Shown here one piece after another: positions 24,346-33,008 of a stretch of 64,000 bases of DNA. Source of the stretch: Hofstenia miamia (lineage: Eukaryota > Xenacoelomorpha > Acoela); the NCBI GenBank assembly GCA_004352715.1, contig SCFE01000001.1:6562409-6626408 (forward strand). The letters run 5' to 3'. The notes beneath the pieces were generated by a model. It was not told the DNA's origin and did no database searches. It saw only the letters and a list, made by a program, of their open reading frames with translations. The first letter of the stretch is position 1; every line of letters starts with the position of its first letter. The position numbers and the translations under genes are program-made.

Positions 24346-24627
24346 GCAACAAAATCACAATAAATTTCCCAATAAATTCAAATAAAAATAATACAATAAG
24401 TAGGCCAATCAAATTGGATGAAAGAATTATTAGTGTATGTGTTACACTTACATGTAGAAATACTTCATTAGAACACATAGTGCGCATGTGCATAAGATAA
24501 ATTAACTTGTCAATATAACATTCAATGTTAAATGAATATAAAGAAAGAAATGATATTTTGATGTACAAATATCAGCATCAGGTAAAAGTGAAAGTATACA
24601 AGTCGCAGAAAAATAAGTCTAACTTAC

Positions 24628-24924
24628 GGTAAACAAGTCGCAAGAGTCACTGCCAGTGTGAAATGTTACCACCGAAGCATTTTGCAATTCTGGGTACATA
24701 AAGCAGGCATTATTTGCACAGTGAACATAGGCAGCACAAACAATACTTTTTTGACTGCACATAGCCTCACATAAAAACGAAGTTGCTGAGATATGAACAT
24801 TTGAATAAAGAGGGTAAGTAACGATTCCAAGCGCAGGAAACTTATAGTACTTTCTTCTGCACTCAAGCGCAAGTTTTTCACTGATAAGGAGGATAAAAAC
24901 AATCCATTCAATTATTGCCTTCAT
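24628..24924 (-). CDS. exon 1 of a secreted cysteine-rich (PAN/apple-like) protein
   Basis: ATG at 24924 opens a 99-codon exon ending at a perfect GTAAGT donor (24622-24627), phase 0. Residues 1-20 form a signal peptide (a short charged start, then IVFILLISEKLALE). Mature Cys are at about 22, 52, 56, 63, 69, 74 and 95. The CEAMC then VCAAYVHC spacing resembles PAN/apple modules, which bind proteins or sugars outside the cell, but this is resemblance only. If the exons at 20778-20878, 17448-17481 and 16873-17045 belong to it, the gene spans about 8 kb and its introns contain hAT, MITE and R-repeat insertions. Confidence 0.7.
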
Positions 24925-24940
24925 GATTTTCAGGCTAGTT

Positions 24941-26320
24941 GTTCTTTGATGGAAACTAATTTATTATTGAGTTTTTATAATTGCATTAGCATGAAATTTC
25001 TTTGTGAAAAACTTTTACAATTAATAATTAAAACTTAATCGATTTCGCCATCCTTAGCGTGTAAAATTTTAATTGTTGTATCTCTTTTATGTCATATTGT
25101 GTTAACGATGCATTTTAAGTTGCTTTAAATTTAAACTTTTTTGTGCTTACTACCTTGTGTTCAGGGCTCTATTCCTAAATAATTAACAAGAGGGACTCTA
25201 GTTTTGAGAACTATATTTTATATTATATTTCGAAAAAAAATTATTTCACAGCAAATAAAATTCAGCACCCCACACTAATATAACTTTAATAAGGGGGCAA
25301 GAGCCCAACTGAGCATCCTCTCAATCAAACCCCTGATTGTATTAATTGCATTTCGAAACAAATGTTCTCAATCGAATTTTGTCATGTGAGCAAAACTCTG
25401 TTAAGAAAAGTGTACGAAATTATACACCACATGCAGCTGTAGATTAGCCAGTTAGATCCTAGACGGGTAATTGTGTTAAAAGCGATTTGGAATTTAAATT
25501 CAATTCATCATTTAGAATTTTTGTGTAAAGCAACATTATATCCCATTTGATTCAGGTTAGTAACTAAACTACATTCTTAATGGAAAACTTCCAATTTAAT
25601 AAGAGCATAAACATAACTAATAGTTCTGACGCTGTGAAATTTTGGGCTTTTAAAAAGAAATTATTATAAGATAGAAAATATTTAGTATAATATATTTTCA
25701 GGCACGTATTGAATTATAAAAGTTTAAAACCAAATTTCATTTCTCTTCAACTGAGTGCAAAATATGAGAGCGTTTTATATTATCTAACCAGTTGACTGAT
25801 TTTCGCTACACAAATGAAAAAAAATATATGTCGGTTTTGCGAAGATGCGTGAGAACTATTAACATTTAGAGGAAACTATTAAATGGAAATACAAGTGAAA
25901 CCTGAGAACTTAAAATTTACAGAAAAGTAGTGCTTAAGTGGTCAAATTACAAAAAAGAATTTTCTGAAAGTAAGACTATGCTAATAAAGACAAAAAATCA
26001 ATACTACATTGGTAATTGACAAAACTACAAATATTAGACAGTTACGACGATACACAAAGGTGGAACAAAACTATCAGTTAGTGTTGTAAAGAAATATGCA
26101 TAAAGACAATCAAACCAATACGACAGCATAAAAAATTAATAGGCTTATAAATATAAAGTTTGCAAAAATTTTATTTTATAAATTTCAAATATACCAGCTA
26201 GCGAAAATTTTTGTTAAATTTTTCTAGATAAATATAGATATATAAGCCAGACAGTTCAAGGTAAAGCAGGTAAATTTCTTGTTTCTTGAATTTTCTACTC
26301 CATTTCTAAAATATTGCGCT
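24941..26320. other. AT-rich intergenic DNA
   Basis: Lies between the start of the secreted-protein gene and the 3' end of the GPCR, both on the minus strand, so it should contain the former's promoter. I see no reliable TATA or other site and no gene. Confidence 0.5.
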
Positions 26321-26720
26321 CAGAGACGTAGCCAGGGATTTGAATTTGGTACTATCCTGAAAAATCATAATCACTTAAAAAAATGTAATTTCATTTCTTA
26401 ACAGAATTACATTCTAGGATTATCATTTAATGCATGAATGGATATAAGAGGGATATTAAGGGCGGCCAACTTGGCTAAATTGCATAAATTTGGCTGAAAA
26501 TTTTATTTTTCTTTCCAATTATTAGTTTCATACAATAAACTTTAAGAAAAGTGAGATTTCACATACCTGTGGCAATTTTTCTCAAAATTAGCATTTTCAG
26601 GATTGTAGCCGCCCTAATATCGTAATTCATAAAATTGTTATACCCAAATGACACATTTGCGTTGGAAGAAGCAATTATTAGTGAGGGCATGACAAGGTGA
26701 CCCGCTTGACTACGCCTCTG
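26321..26720. mobile_element. hAT-like MITE, 400 bp
   Basis: Left end CAGAGACGTAGCCAGGGATT; right end in reverse complement CAGAGGCGTAGTCAAGCGGG. The flanks ATTGCGCT (26313-26320) and ATTGCAAT (26721-26728) share five leading bases, fitting a decayed 8-bp TSD. Confidence 0.82.
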
Positions 26721-26869
26721 ATTGCAATTTCTTTCATATATAATTTTTTTCGATTAAATTTAGCCTACATTCTATTGTATTGGTTCGGTTGTATTTGATA
26801 TTATGATATCCACTTTTACATGAAAAATATATCAACACAATGTTAAAACACAATCACATCTGCAATGCA

Positions 26870-27391
26870 CTAAATATTCTCAGTTTCAGTTTTACGTTTG
26901 TCAAGTTCGAGGAGTGCAACAGCTGTTTTCTTATTCTCGGATTTAGAAAATAAATCTCTTGCTAGTTGTCGAGTGCTTGAGATGAAGGTGTAGAAGACAG
27001 GATTCAATGCGTTGTTAATGTACAGCAACAAAACGCTGAGGATTTGTAGCTCACTCAGATGAGGAATCTTAATATTAATGATCTCTGCTAGAAATCGCAG
27101 AATCCAAAATGGAGTGAAACAGAAGATGAAAGTTATTATAATTACCAAAATTACAACAGTGGCTTTATTCAAAGCCTCACGACGTTGCTCTTTGTGGCTG
27201 CCACATCTCTTCAGTTTGCGTAATCGACAAATAATCATAATGTACAATGTACATGTAATAATTACAGGCACTAAGTATTCCAAAATGGCTAAGACCAAGA
27301 GGTAAGCTGAACGCGAGCTTCCCCATTTGTACACAGGAAAATTTTCAGCACATTGTTGAACGATTTTCATTGGGGATTCCCTAGTGCCTTC
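26870..27391 (-). CDS. class A GPCR, exon for TM5-TM7 and C-tail
   Basis: The minus-strand exon follows a GTATTTTAG acceptor (exon starts 27391, phase 0) and ends in TAG/TAA-type stop at 26870; 173 residues. The second extracellular loop carries the conserved Cys in VQQCAENFP. TM5 is AYLLVLAILEYLVPVIITC. The third intracellular loop is short and basic (RLRKLKRCGSHKEQRRE). TM6 has FCFTPFW in place of the usual CWxP, and TM7 has NNALNPVFY, the NPxxY switch motif, followed by an amphipathic helix 8 and a charged tail. The short loop and overall look suggest a neuropeptide receptor of the somatostatin/galanin/opioid kind; the ligand cannot be told. It joins in frame to 32590-32794. Confidence 0.88.
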   Translation of the reverse strand, partial: EGTRESPMKIVQQCAENFPVYKWGSSRSAYLLVLAILEYLVPVIITCTLYIMIICRLRKLKRCGSHKEQRREALNKATVVILVIIITFIFCFTPFWILRFLAEIINIKIPHLSELQILSVLLLYINNALNPVFYTFISSTRQLARDLFSKSENKKTAVALLELDKRKTETENI

Positions 27392-27559
27392 CTAAAATAC
27401 ACACTTTGAAATGCAGTTAATAGTTGAATACCTATGCTTCTAAATGCTTTTGTTACAAAACTCTGAAATTATAGAAAATGCATTTTGCAATACTAACAAA
27501 TTCAAAAATTCCCAACAATCCCTCTATTGTGTTGATTTACTCTCAATTAAATGTATTAG

Positions 27560-27848
27560 CAGGCGCGTACCTAGCAATTGATAAGGGGGGTCGGATTTTT
27601 CTGAAAAGGGCATTTCAATTCTTTTTTTTACAAAAAATGAAAAATTTATTTTTCTAGTGATGTGTATATTAACAATCATTGTTCAGTAATGTAATACATA
27701 TAATATAAAATATGAAAATTTTATAACACCACGGACGTGGAATAACAAACCATTTATTAGGGGTGTAACTTTAATTCCAAAAAGGGCAGGTCATCTAAAA
27801 AGGGGGGTCGTTCGCACCCAACGACCCCCCCCCTTAGGAACGGGCCTG
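27560..27848. mobile_element. hAT-like MITE, 289 bp
   Basis: Left end CAGGCGCGTACCTAGCAATT, then a G run. Right end in reverse complement CAGGCCCGTTCCTAAGGGGG. ATTAG is duplicated at 27555-27559 and 27849-27853. Related end at 8403. Confidence 0.88.
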
Positions 27849-28204
27849 ATTAGGAACATTGAAAAAAACCATTTAAAATACGATGAACCGAAAAACTATA
27901 GTATGGACTAAAGCATTGTTTTCAGTAACATTGAAATACATATGTATCCATATACTTATATATATATATATATATATACTAAATTAGATATTTGCGCGAT
28001 CTGAATAGATGCATATTTAATTTCTACGCCCTAATTAAAACCAATTAAAACATAATTTTCACAATAATCTATTAACTTAATATTTTGATAGAATAATATT
28101 TTTACGTATTCCAATGTCTCGTTTTGTGAATTGCAAACTATAGGTTATTGAGAAATTTCCAAATTTACTACCTAACAATGCCTAAACATCAAGGTATTTC
28201 TCTA

Positions 28205-28234
28205 ATAATAACAATAATAATAATAATAATAAGA
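28205..28234 (+). repeat. (TAA)n microsatellite at the 5' side of the Dong-like element
   Basis: About ten ATA/TAA units directly before the first coding bases of the LINE. Confidence 0.9.
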
Positions 28235-28942
28235 GAGAAGAATGGTAGAGCAGTGAGTCACCTGTGGTACATGGACGACCTGAAGATGTACGCTAGCTCA
28301 AGGAAGATGTTGCAGAAGCAAGTGGAGACATTGGAGAAGGCAAGCAGAGATTCAGGGTTGGAGTTTGGATTAGGAAAGTGTGCAGCAGTGACAATGACTA
28401 GAGGCAAGTGTGTGGATGGGGAGGGTTTGACGACAAGCAGTGGGGATAAGATTGAGAAGTCAAGGAGGGGTACAAGTACTTAGGAGTAATAGAGAAGGAC
28501 AGAACAGATCACGTGAAAATGAAGATGAGGCTAAGGAAAGAATACAAGAGGAGAGTAAGGAAGGTACTACAGAAGTCAGCATTGAATGGGCAGAATAGTA
28601 TAAAAGCAATTAATACATGGGCGATACCAGTGTTGAGATATTCGGCAGGAATAGTTAGATGGAACAAGAATGAACTTAGGGAGCTAGACAGAGAGACAAG
28701 GAAGGTACTAGCAGCAGAGAGGGCTTTCAACCTAAATGGAGATGTGAATAGGTTGTACATGGCAAGGCATAAAGGAGGGAAAGGACTGCTAAGTGTGGAG
28801 GAAACTGTAGAAGCAGAAGCACTAGGGCTAAAGGAGTATGTAGAAGCACAACCTAGAGGGTCAATACTGGAGGTCACTAAGGAGTTAAGGAAGATAAGAA
28901 CTGAGAGTGAAGGAAAGAAGGTATACCAGAGTAGGATGGAAT
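28235..28942 (+). pseudogene. Dong-like RT, partial, one frameshift
   Basis: RT palm and thumb as above. It is open from 28148 to a frameshift-induced stop at 28483, then re-opens at 28513 up to the gap. The upstream fingers are missing. Thumb motifs include AINTWAIPVLRYSAGI near 28610 and ARHKGGKGLLSVEE near 28765. Confidence 0.88.
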
Positions 28943-29501
28943 NNNNNNNNNNNNNNNNNNNNNNNNNNNNNNNNNNNNNNNNNNNNNNNNNNNNNNNNNN
29001 NNNNNNNNNNNNNNNNNNNNNNNNNNNNNNNNNNNNNNNNNNNNNNNNNNNNNNNNNNNNNNNNNNNNNNNNNNNNNNNNNNNNNNNNNNNNNNNNNNNN
29101 NNNNNNNNNNNNNNNNNNNNNNNNNNNNNNNNNNNNNNNNNNNNNNNNNNNNNNNNNNNNNNNNNNNNNNNNNNNNNNNNNNNNNNNNNNNNNNNNNNNN
29201 NNNNNNNNNNNNNNNNNNNNNNNNNNNNNNNNNNNNNNNNNNNNNNNNNNNNNNNNNNNNNNNNNNNNNNNNNNNNNNNNNNNNNNNNNNNNNNNNNNNN
29301 NNNNNNNNNNNNNNNNNNNNNNNNNNNNNNNNNNNNNNNNNNNNNNNNNNNNNNNNNNNNNNNNNNNNNNNNNNNNNNNNNNNNNNNNNNNNNNNNNNNN
29401 NNNNNNNNNNNNNNNNNNNNNNNNNNNNNNNNNNNNNNNNNNNNNNNNNNNNNNNNNNNNNNNNNNNNNNNNNNNNNNNNNNNNNNNNNNNNNNNNNNNN
29501 N
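28943..29501. other. assembly gap (559 N)
   Basis: Run of N inside the Dong-like element, hiding the region between thumb and zinc knuckle. Confidence 1.
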
Positions 29502-29503
29502 AG

Positions 29504-29963
29504 CAGGCAGCATGGGTTAGAAGCAGGAGACAAGTGGTATGAGCACAAGCCACAGGGCGTCATAGAAAATGAGAAGGTTAAGATACTGTGGGACTTCAAC
29601 ATACAGACGAGCAAAGTGATAGAAGCACGGAGGCCAGACATAGTAGTGGTAGACAAAGAGAAAAGATTAGGAACAGTGATAGACATAGCAGTACCAAAGG
29701 ACAGAAATGTAGAAAGCAAGGAGAAAGAGAAGATAGACAAGTACAGAGAGTTGGCAGAGGAAATAGAAAGGCTGTGGAAGTTAAAGAAAGTTGAAGTAGT
29801 CCCAGTAGTTGTAGGAGCACTAGGAGCAGTGAGTAAGAAGCATAAGAGATACTTGGAGGAGCTGAGAGTACCAAAGTGGGGAGAAGCAGTAGCACAGAAG
29901 GCAGCATTGTTAGGAACAGCTAGAGTCCTGAGGAAAGCTCTCAGACTCCCTGGGAACTGGTGA
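29504..29963 (+). CDS. C-terminal restriction-like endonuclease of Dong-like LINE
   Basis: This frame is open from the gap edge to the stop at 29961-29963. It carries the PD...D core of the REL endonuclease that nicks the target DNA to prime reverse transcription (RRPDIVVVDKEKRLGT, then IDIAVPKD), followed by a KYRELAEEIE helix and VPVVVGALG. This part shows no stop or frame change, unlike the older LINEs of this window. Confidence 0.88.
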
Positions 29964-30013
29964 GTTCCCCGAGCTGAGAGGAATACCAGCATGAAGCTGT
30001 GTGAAGTAAGAGA

Positions 30014-30045
30014 TAATAATAATAATAATAGTAATAATAATAAGA
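30014..30045 (+). repeat. (TAA)n at the 3' side of the Dong-like element
   Basis: TAATAATAATAATAATAGTA-type tract immediately after the LINE 3' end. Confidence 0.9.
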
Positions 30046-30221
30046 GTCAAAGCAAATTTATTGCTTAAATGTATATAAAAACTATAAACTAACACATGAC
30101 AAAAATATTTTCAAAAATAATTAAATATGCAATATTAATTAAAGGGCAGTTTTAAAAGTAATTTGACCATGCGTTGAGTTTATTATCTATGCCCAATAAT
30201 GTTTGCCTACTTAATAGGCAA

Positions 30222-30255
<34 letters not shown>

Positions 30256-30256
30256 T
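30222..30256 (+). repeat. (TAA)n microsatellite
   Basis: Pure AATAAT run with no LINE attached. Confidence 0.9.
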
Positions 30257-31739
30257 TTGATAAATTTCTCTTCTTAATATATCACTTAAGTTGCAAATGC
30301 AATAGGCTCTTTCTTAGAACAACTTTTTGCGCTAACAGTTTTTGAAATTTTCAAAGTAATCCATAGCCTTATCATTTTCAGTCGAATTTCGTTATCTTTA
30401 TAATTTTGTGGTGAAAAGGCGTAAGACCTCGTAATGTGACATTCATTTTTTAAGAAGATATTGATTTCAAACTAAACTATTGCACTTTCGATAGAAAGCC
30501 TTGCTAAGGTGAATATTTTACATTCGGTGTCAATTTCAGGTTGTAGACTGAGATGATTTCCGTAAATATTAAAATTTCCTTCATTCTCTAATTTAACTGA
30601 TAAGAAATATTGGAAAAATTATATTTTTATTAATATTGTGTTATTTGATGTAGTTTTTCAACTTGTTGGTGATAATTGATAATAATATGGGTGGGTAATC
30701 AAAACATGGATGGAATCAGTGCTTAGGCATAGGTAATCTAAGGCCTACTATATGTTTTAGTAGGTCTTTGGTGATCGCAAACTAGGTCAAGACCTCTTAA
30801 ATATTTGTTCATTTCTAAAGAAAACGTGAAATATATGACGTCTGCAAATATATAAAATCATTGTAGTGGAAGGAAACTCATATAACAGAAGCCCTTAAAG
30901 CTTACAGAAAATATTTTTTTCAGTATTATGAAGAAGTCAAGGAAGTTCAGTACATTTTAAAATTAAAGTTATATGGAGAAAAATCCAAAAAATTTAATGT
31001 AGAACCTCATTGGAATCTTTTGACACCTATGATCATATGGCTAACTTGGGAATCTTTGTACATTTTTTGACAATGTTTGAATACTGGAATCACTTACCTA
31101 ATTAAAACCATGTATAATATTTGCGTTTTTAAGCGGGAGCTACATCAAATAGTCTGATGTGCTAAATTAACACGCTTCTCCACTTAAAAGTTTTAAACTG
31201 AAAACTGACAGCTATTGTTTAAATTAAAATAAAGAATCGATAAATGAGATATGAAAATTATCCTTTAAGACTAGGATGGATTGAACATTTTTTTGATTTT
31301 GAAAAACTGTTCTAAGGAGTTGCCTCTACACCAAAAAACCTCCAATTTTATAGTTATGGTCTCAAGTTGTCCGAGTTTCCCAGGTTTTCCAAATATTTCT
31401 AGTCAAGATAAACAATTTAAGTTTCCTAGTATTAAAATTGCAATACATATAAACAGTTCAAAGACATAACATTGCAATGCAATGGAAATTTTAAATGTAA
31501 ATTTAAAAGGTTTCTTACTTTTTTGATGTACTACAAAATAGTGTTCATCATGAGGCAATGACTACATATTTAGAGGATATTTTCAGTTAGGATGGCAAAT
31601 ACATAAGAGCATGAAAACGTGGGTTTTTTCAATCCACCTTATTGCAGACTACTCACCTTATAGAACCACCCCAGAAAAGCGATTTATTTGGGACGCAATT
31701 CGTGAAAGTATTAGTGCAAAATGGAAACAAATTCCTTAC

Positions 31740-31795
31740 GTACGTCCTAATATACACCTCCTCCCGCACATCAATAGTATTTTGGATCGATGCCA
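31740..31795 (-). CDS. possible extra exon in GPCR intron
   Basis: On the minus strand a strong acceptor (CTGTTATTTTTTTCTCCAG) and a GTAAGG donor frame 56 nt encoding ASIQNTIDVREEVYIRTY in one frame. It leaves in phase 0, as needed to join 27391, but enters in phase 1, whereas the TM3-TM4 exon leaves in phase 0. It therefore cannot be a simple cassette of the same transcript. It may belong to an alternative 5' end, or be chance. The plus strand over the same bases is also open (31611-31811) without a recognisable domain. Confidence 0.3.
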
Positions 31796-31949
31796 CTGGA
31801 GAAAAAAATAACAGAACGTTGGATGTATTTGTGACAAACATATTTTAAGGTATGTTATTTTTCACGGTTTATTTATCTCATTCAGTGTTGTTAAAATAAT
31901 GAAGTTAAATAAGCTCATTTATGAAATACTTTTACCAAAATTGCAATAT

Positions 31950-31987
31950 ATACATATATATATATATATATATACAGTATATATACA

Positions 31988-32034
<47 letters not shown>
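31950..32034. repeat. (TA)n tract
   Basis: Nearly pure TA dinucleotides with two CAG interruptions. Confidence 0.95.
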
Positions 32035-32035
<1 letters not shown>

Positions 32036-32493
32036 GATTACGACAAATATTACATTGCTCTAGTAGATATGCGTACTAGAAGAAAGAATAATTTCAACAA
32101 TACAAATAGTTTCTATAGTAAAAAAATTTTAATTACCAAATATTACTTGAACCTCAAAATGTGCTTTGCCCGTTTTGGGTTAGTATCTACTTCAAAGCAA
32201 TAATTGTGGTTAATCAATGCTGTCATGAGTTTGTTATAGAGGAAAGTTGATGTTGAATAATTGTTAAAAATAGTAATTTTCATCAAAAAATGTTATATTT
32301 TTCATTACTTCAAGATGCAGCGACAATCTTCAACACAAATATTCTTCACTATGGGGGAGCAAATTCCTTAATGGATGTGTAAAATTCCCAAAATATCAAT
32401 TCTTCATAGTTTTTGAGAAATTTGTTTAAATGGTTGCGAAATCGTTTGAATTTACGTGAGATATATGGGCGAGAAAACAAATTGTTTATATAT

Positions 32494-32530
<37 letters not shown>

Positions 32531-32589
32531 CACATACATACATACATATAATGTGTATGCATTCAAAAACTTATAAAAAATTTACTTAC

Positions 32590-32794
32590 GTATACAGTAG
32601 TGGTGTAGTAGAAAATGGGCAAAATAATTATAAAGGTTGAAGCATACAGCAATGCTAAATGTTTTTTTGTGCGAGCAGACTTGTTCACAGCATAAATATG
32701 AGGTTGACAGACAGCGACAAACCGATCATAAGACATGAAAACCACACTGTAGACACTTATGCTGTGCATTGCCAAATCCAATGTGAAGACAATT
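32590..32794 (-). CDS. class A GPCR, exon for TM3-TM4
   Basis: The minus-strand exon follows a strong acceptor (CAGTTTTTTTTAG; exon starts 32794, phase 2) and ends at a GTAAGT donor, phase 0; 205 nt. TM3 reads IVFTLDLAMHSISVYSVVFM with an Asp where D3.32 falls, followed by SYDRFVAV, the DRY motif as DRF. The second loop is QPHIYAVNKSARTKKH, and TM4 is LALLYASTFIIILPIFYY with the usual Pro. The exon starts two residues after the position of the conserved Cys 3.25, so that Cys, TM1 and TM2 must come from upstream exon(s) at higher coordinates, not found here. Joined to 27391-26870 it gives a coherent receptor from TM3 to the C-tail. D3.32 is shared by amine, opioid and somatostatin receptors. 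Confidence 0.88.
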
Positions 32795-32890
32795 CTAAAA
32801 AAAACTGTTACAATGACAATTAGCACAACAGGATGAGTTTGAAACTGATCATACAATTTGACCTAAGACCAGTAAGTTATTAAAATAGAG

Positions 32891-32895
32891 ATCTT

Positions 32896-32972
<77 letters not shown>

Positions 32973-33008
32973 CATGATCATCATGATCATGATCATGATC
33001 ATCGTCAT
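32891..33008 (+). repeat. (ATC)n microsatellite
   Basis: ATC/CAT units over about 115 bp, shifting to ATGATC near the end. Just upstream of the TM3-TM4 exon (minus sense). Confidence 0.95.

Larger units (their letters stand above)
28235..30013 (+). mobile_element. R4/Dong-like LINE, 5' truncated, in (TAA)n
   Basis: A non-LTR retrotransposon with restriction-like endonuclease. The coding match starts abruptly after (TAA)n in the RT palm: SHLWYMDDLKMYA near 28265 is the catalytic YMDD box, then LEFGLGKCA. A frameshift near 28465 precedes YKYLGVIEKD. The thumb region continues to 28942, where a 559-N gap follows. Beyond the gap come a CCHC remnant, KWYEHKPQGV near 29535, and the endonuclease core RRPDIVVVD then TVIDIAVPKD near 29630-29700, ending at a stop near 29963. 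It is followed at once by (TAA)n again. GC content and codon use differ sharply from the surroundings, suggesting a fairly recent insertion. It lies antisense inside the GPCR intron. Confidence 0.9.
27392..32589 (-). other. GPCR intron, 5.2 kb
   Basis: Bounded by GTAAGT (32584-32589) and TTTTAG (27392-27397) on the minus strand. It contains a MITE (27560-27848), a Dong-like LINE (about 28235-30013), (TAA)n and (TA)n tracts, and a possible extra exon at 31740-31795. Confidence 0.75.

Noticed and set aside
24341-24568. Hydrophobic minus-strand segment as a membrane exon of the secreted gene.
   Set aside because: It lies in the end of repeat R and AT-rich DNA; phase-0 joining gives a quick stop.
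28509-29992. Long open frames across 28.5-30 kb on several strands.
   Set aside because: Most of their length is N; only the plus-strand LINE frames carry motifs.
32795-32862. Upstream extension of the TM3 exon, which would make a GPCR lacking the conserved Cys 3.25.
   Set aside because: A much stronger acceptor (CAGTTTTTTTTAG) lies at 32795-32796; using it puts the Cys position in the previous exon, as in normal receptors, and the extension text is not receptor-like.
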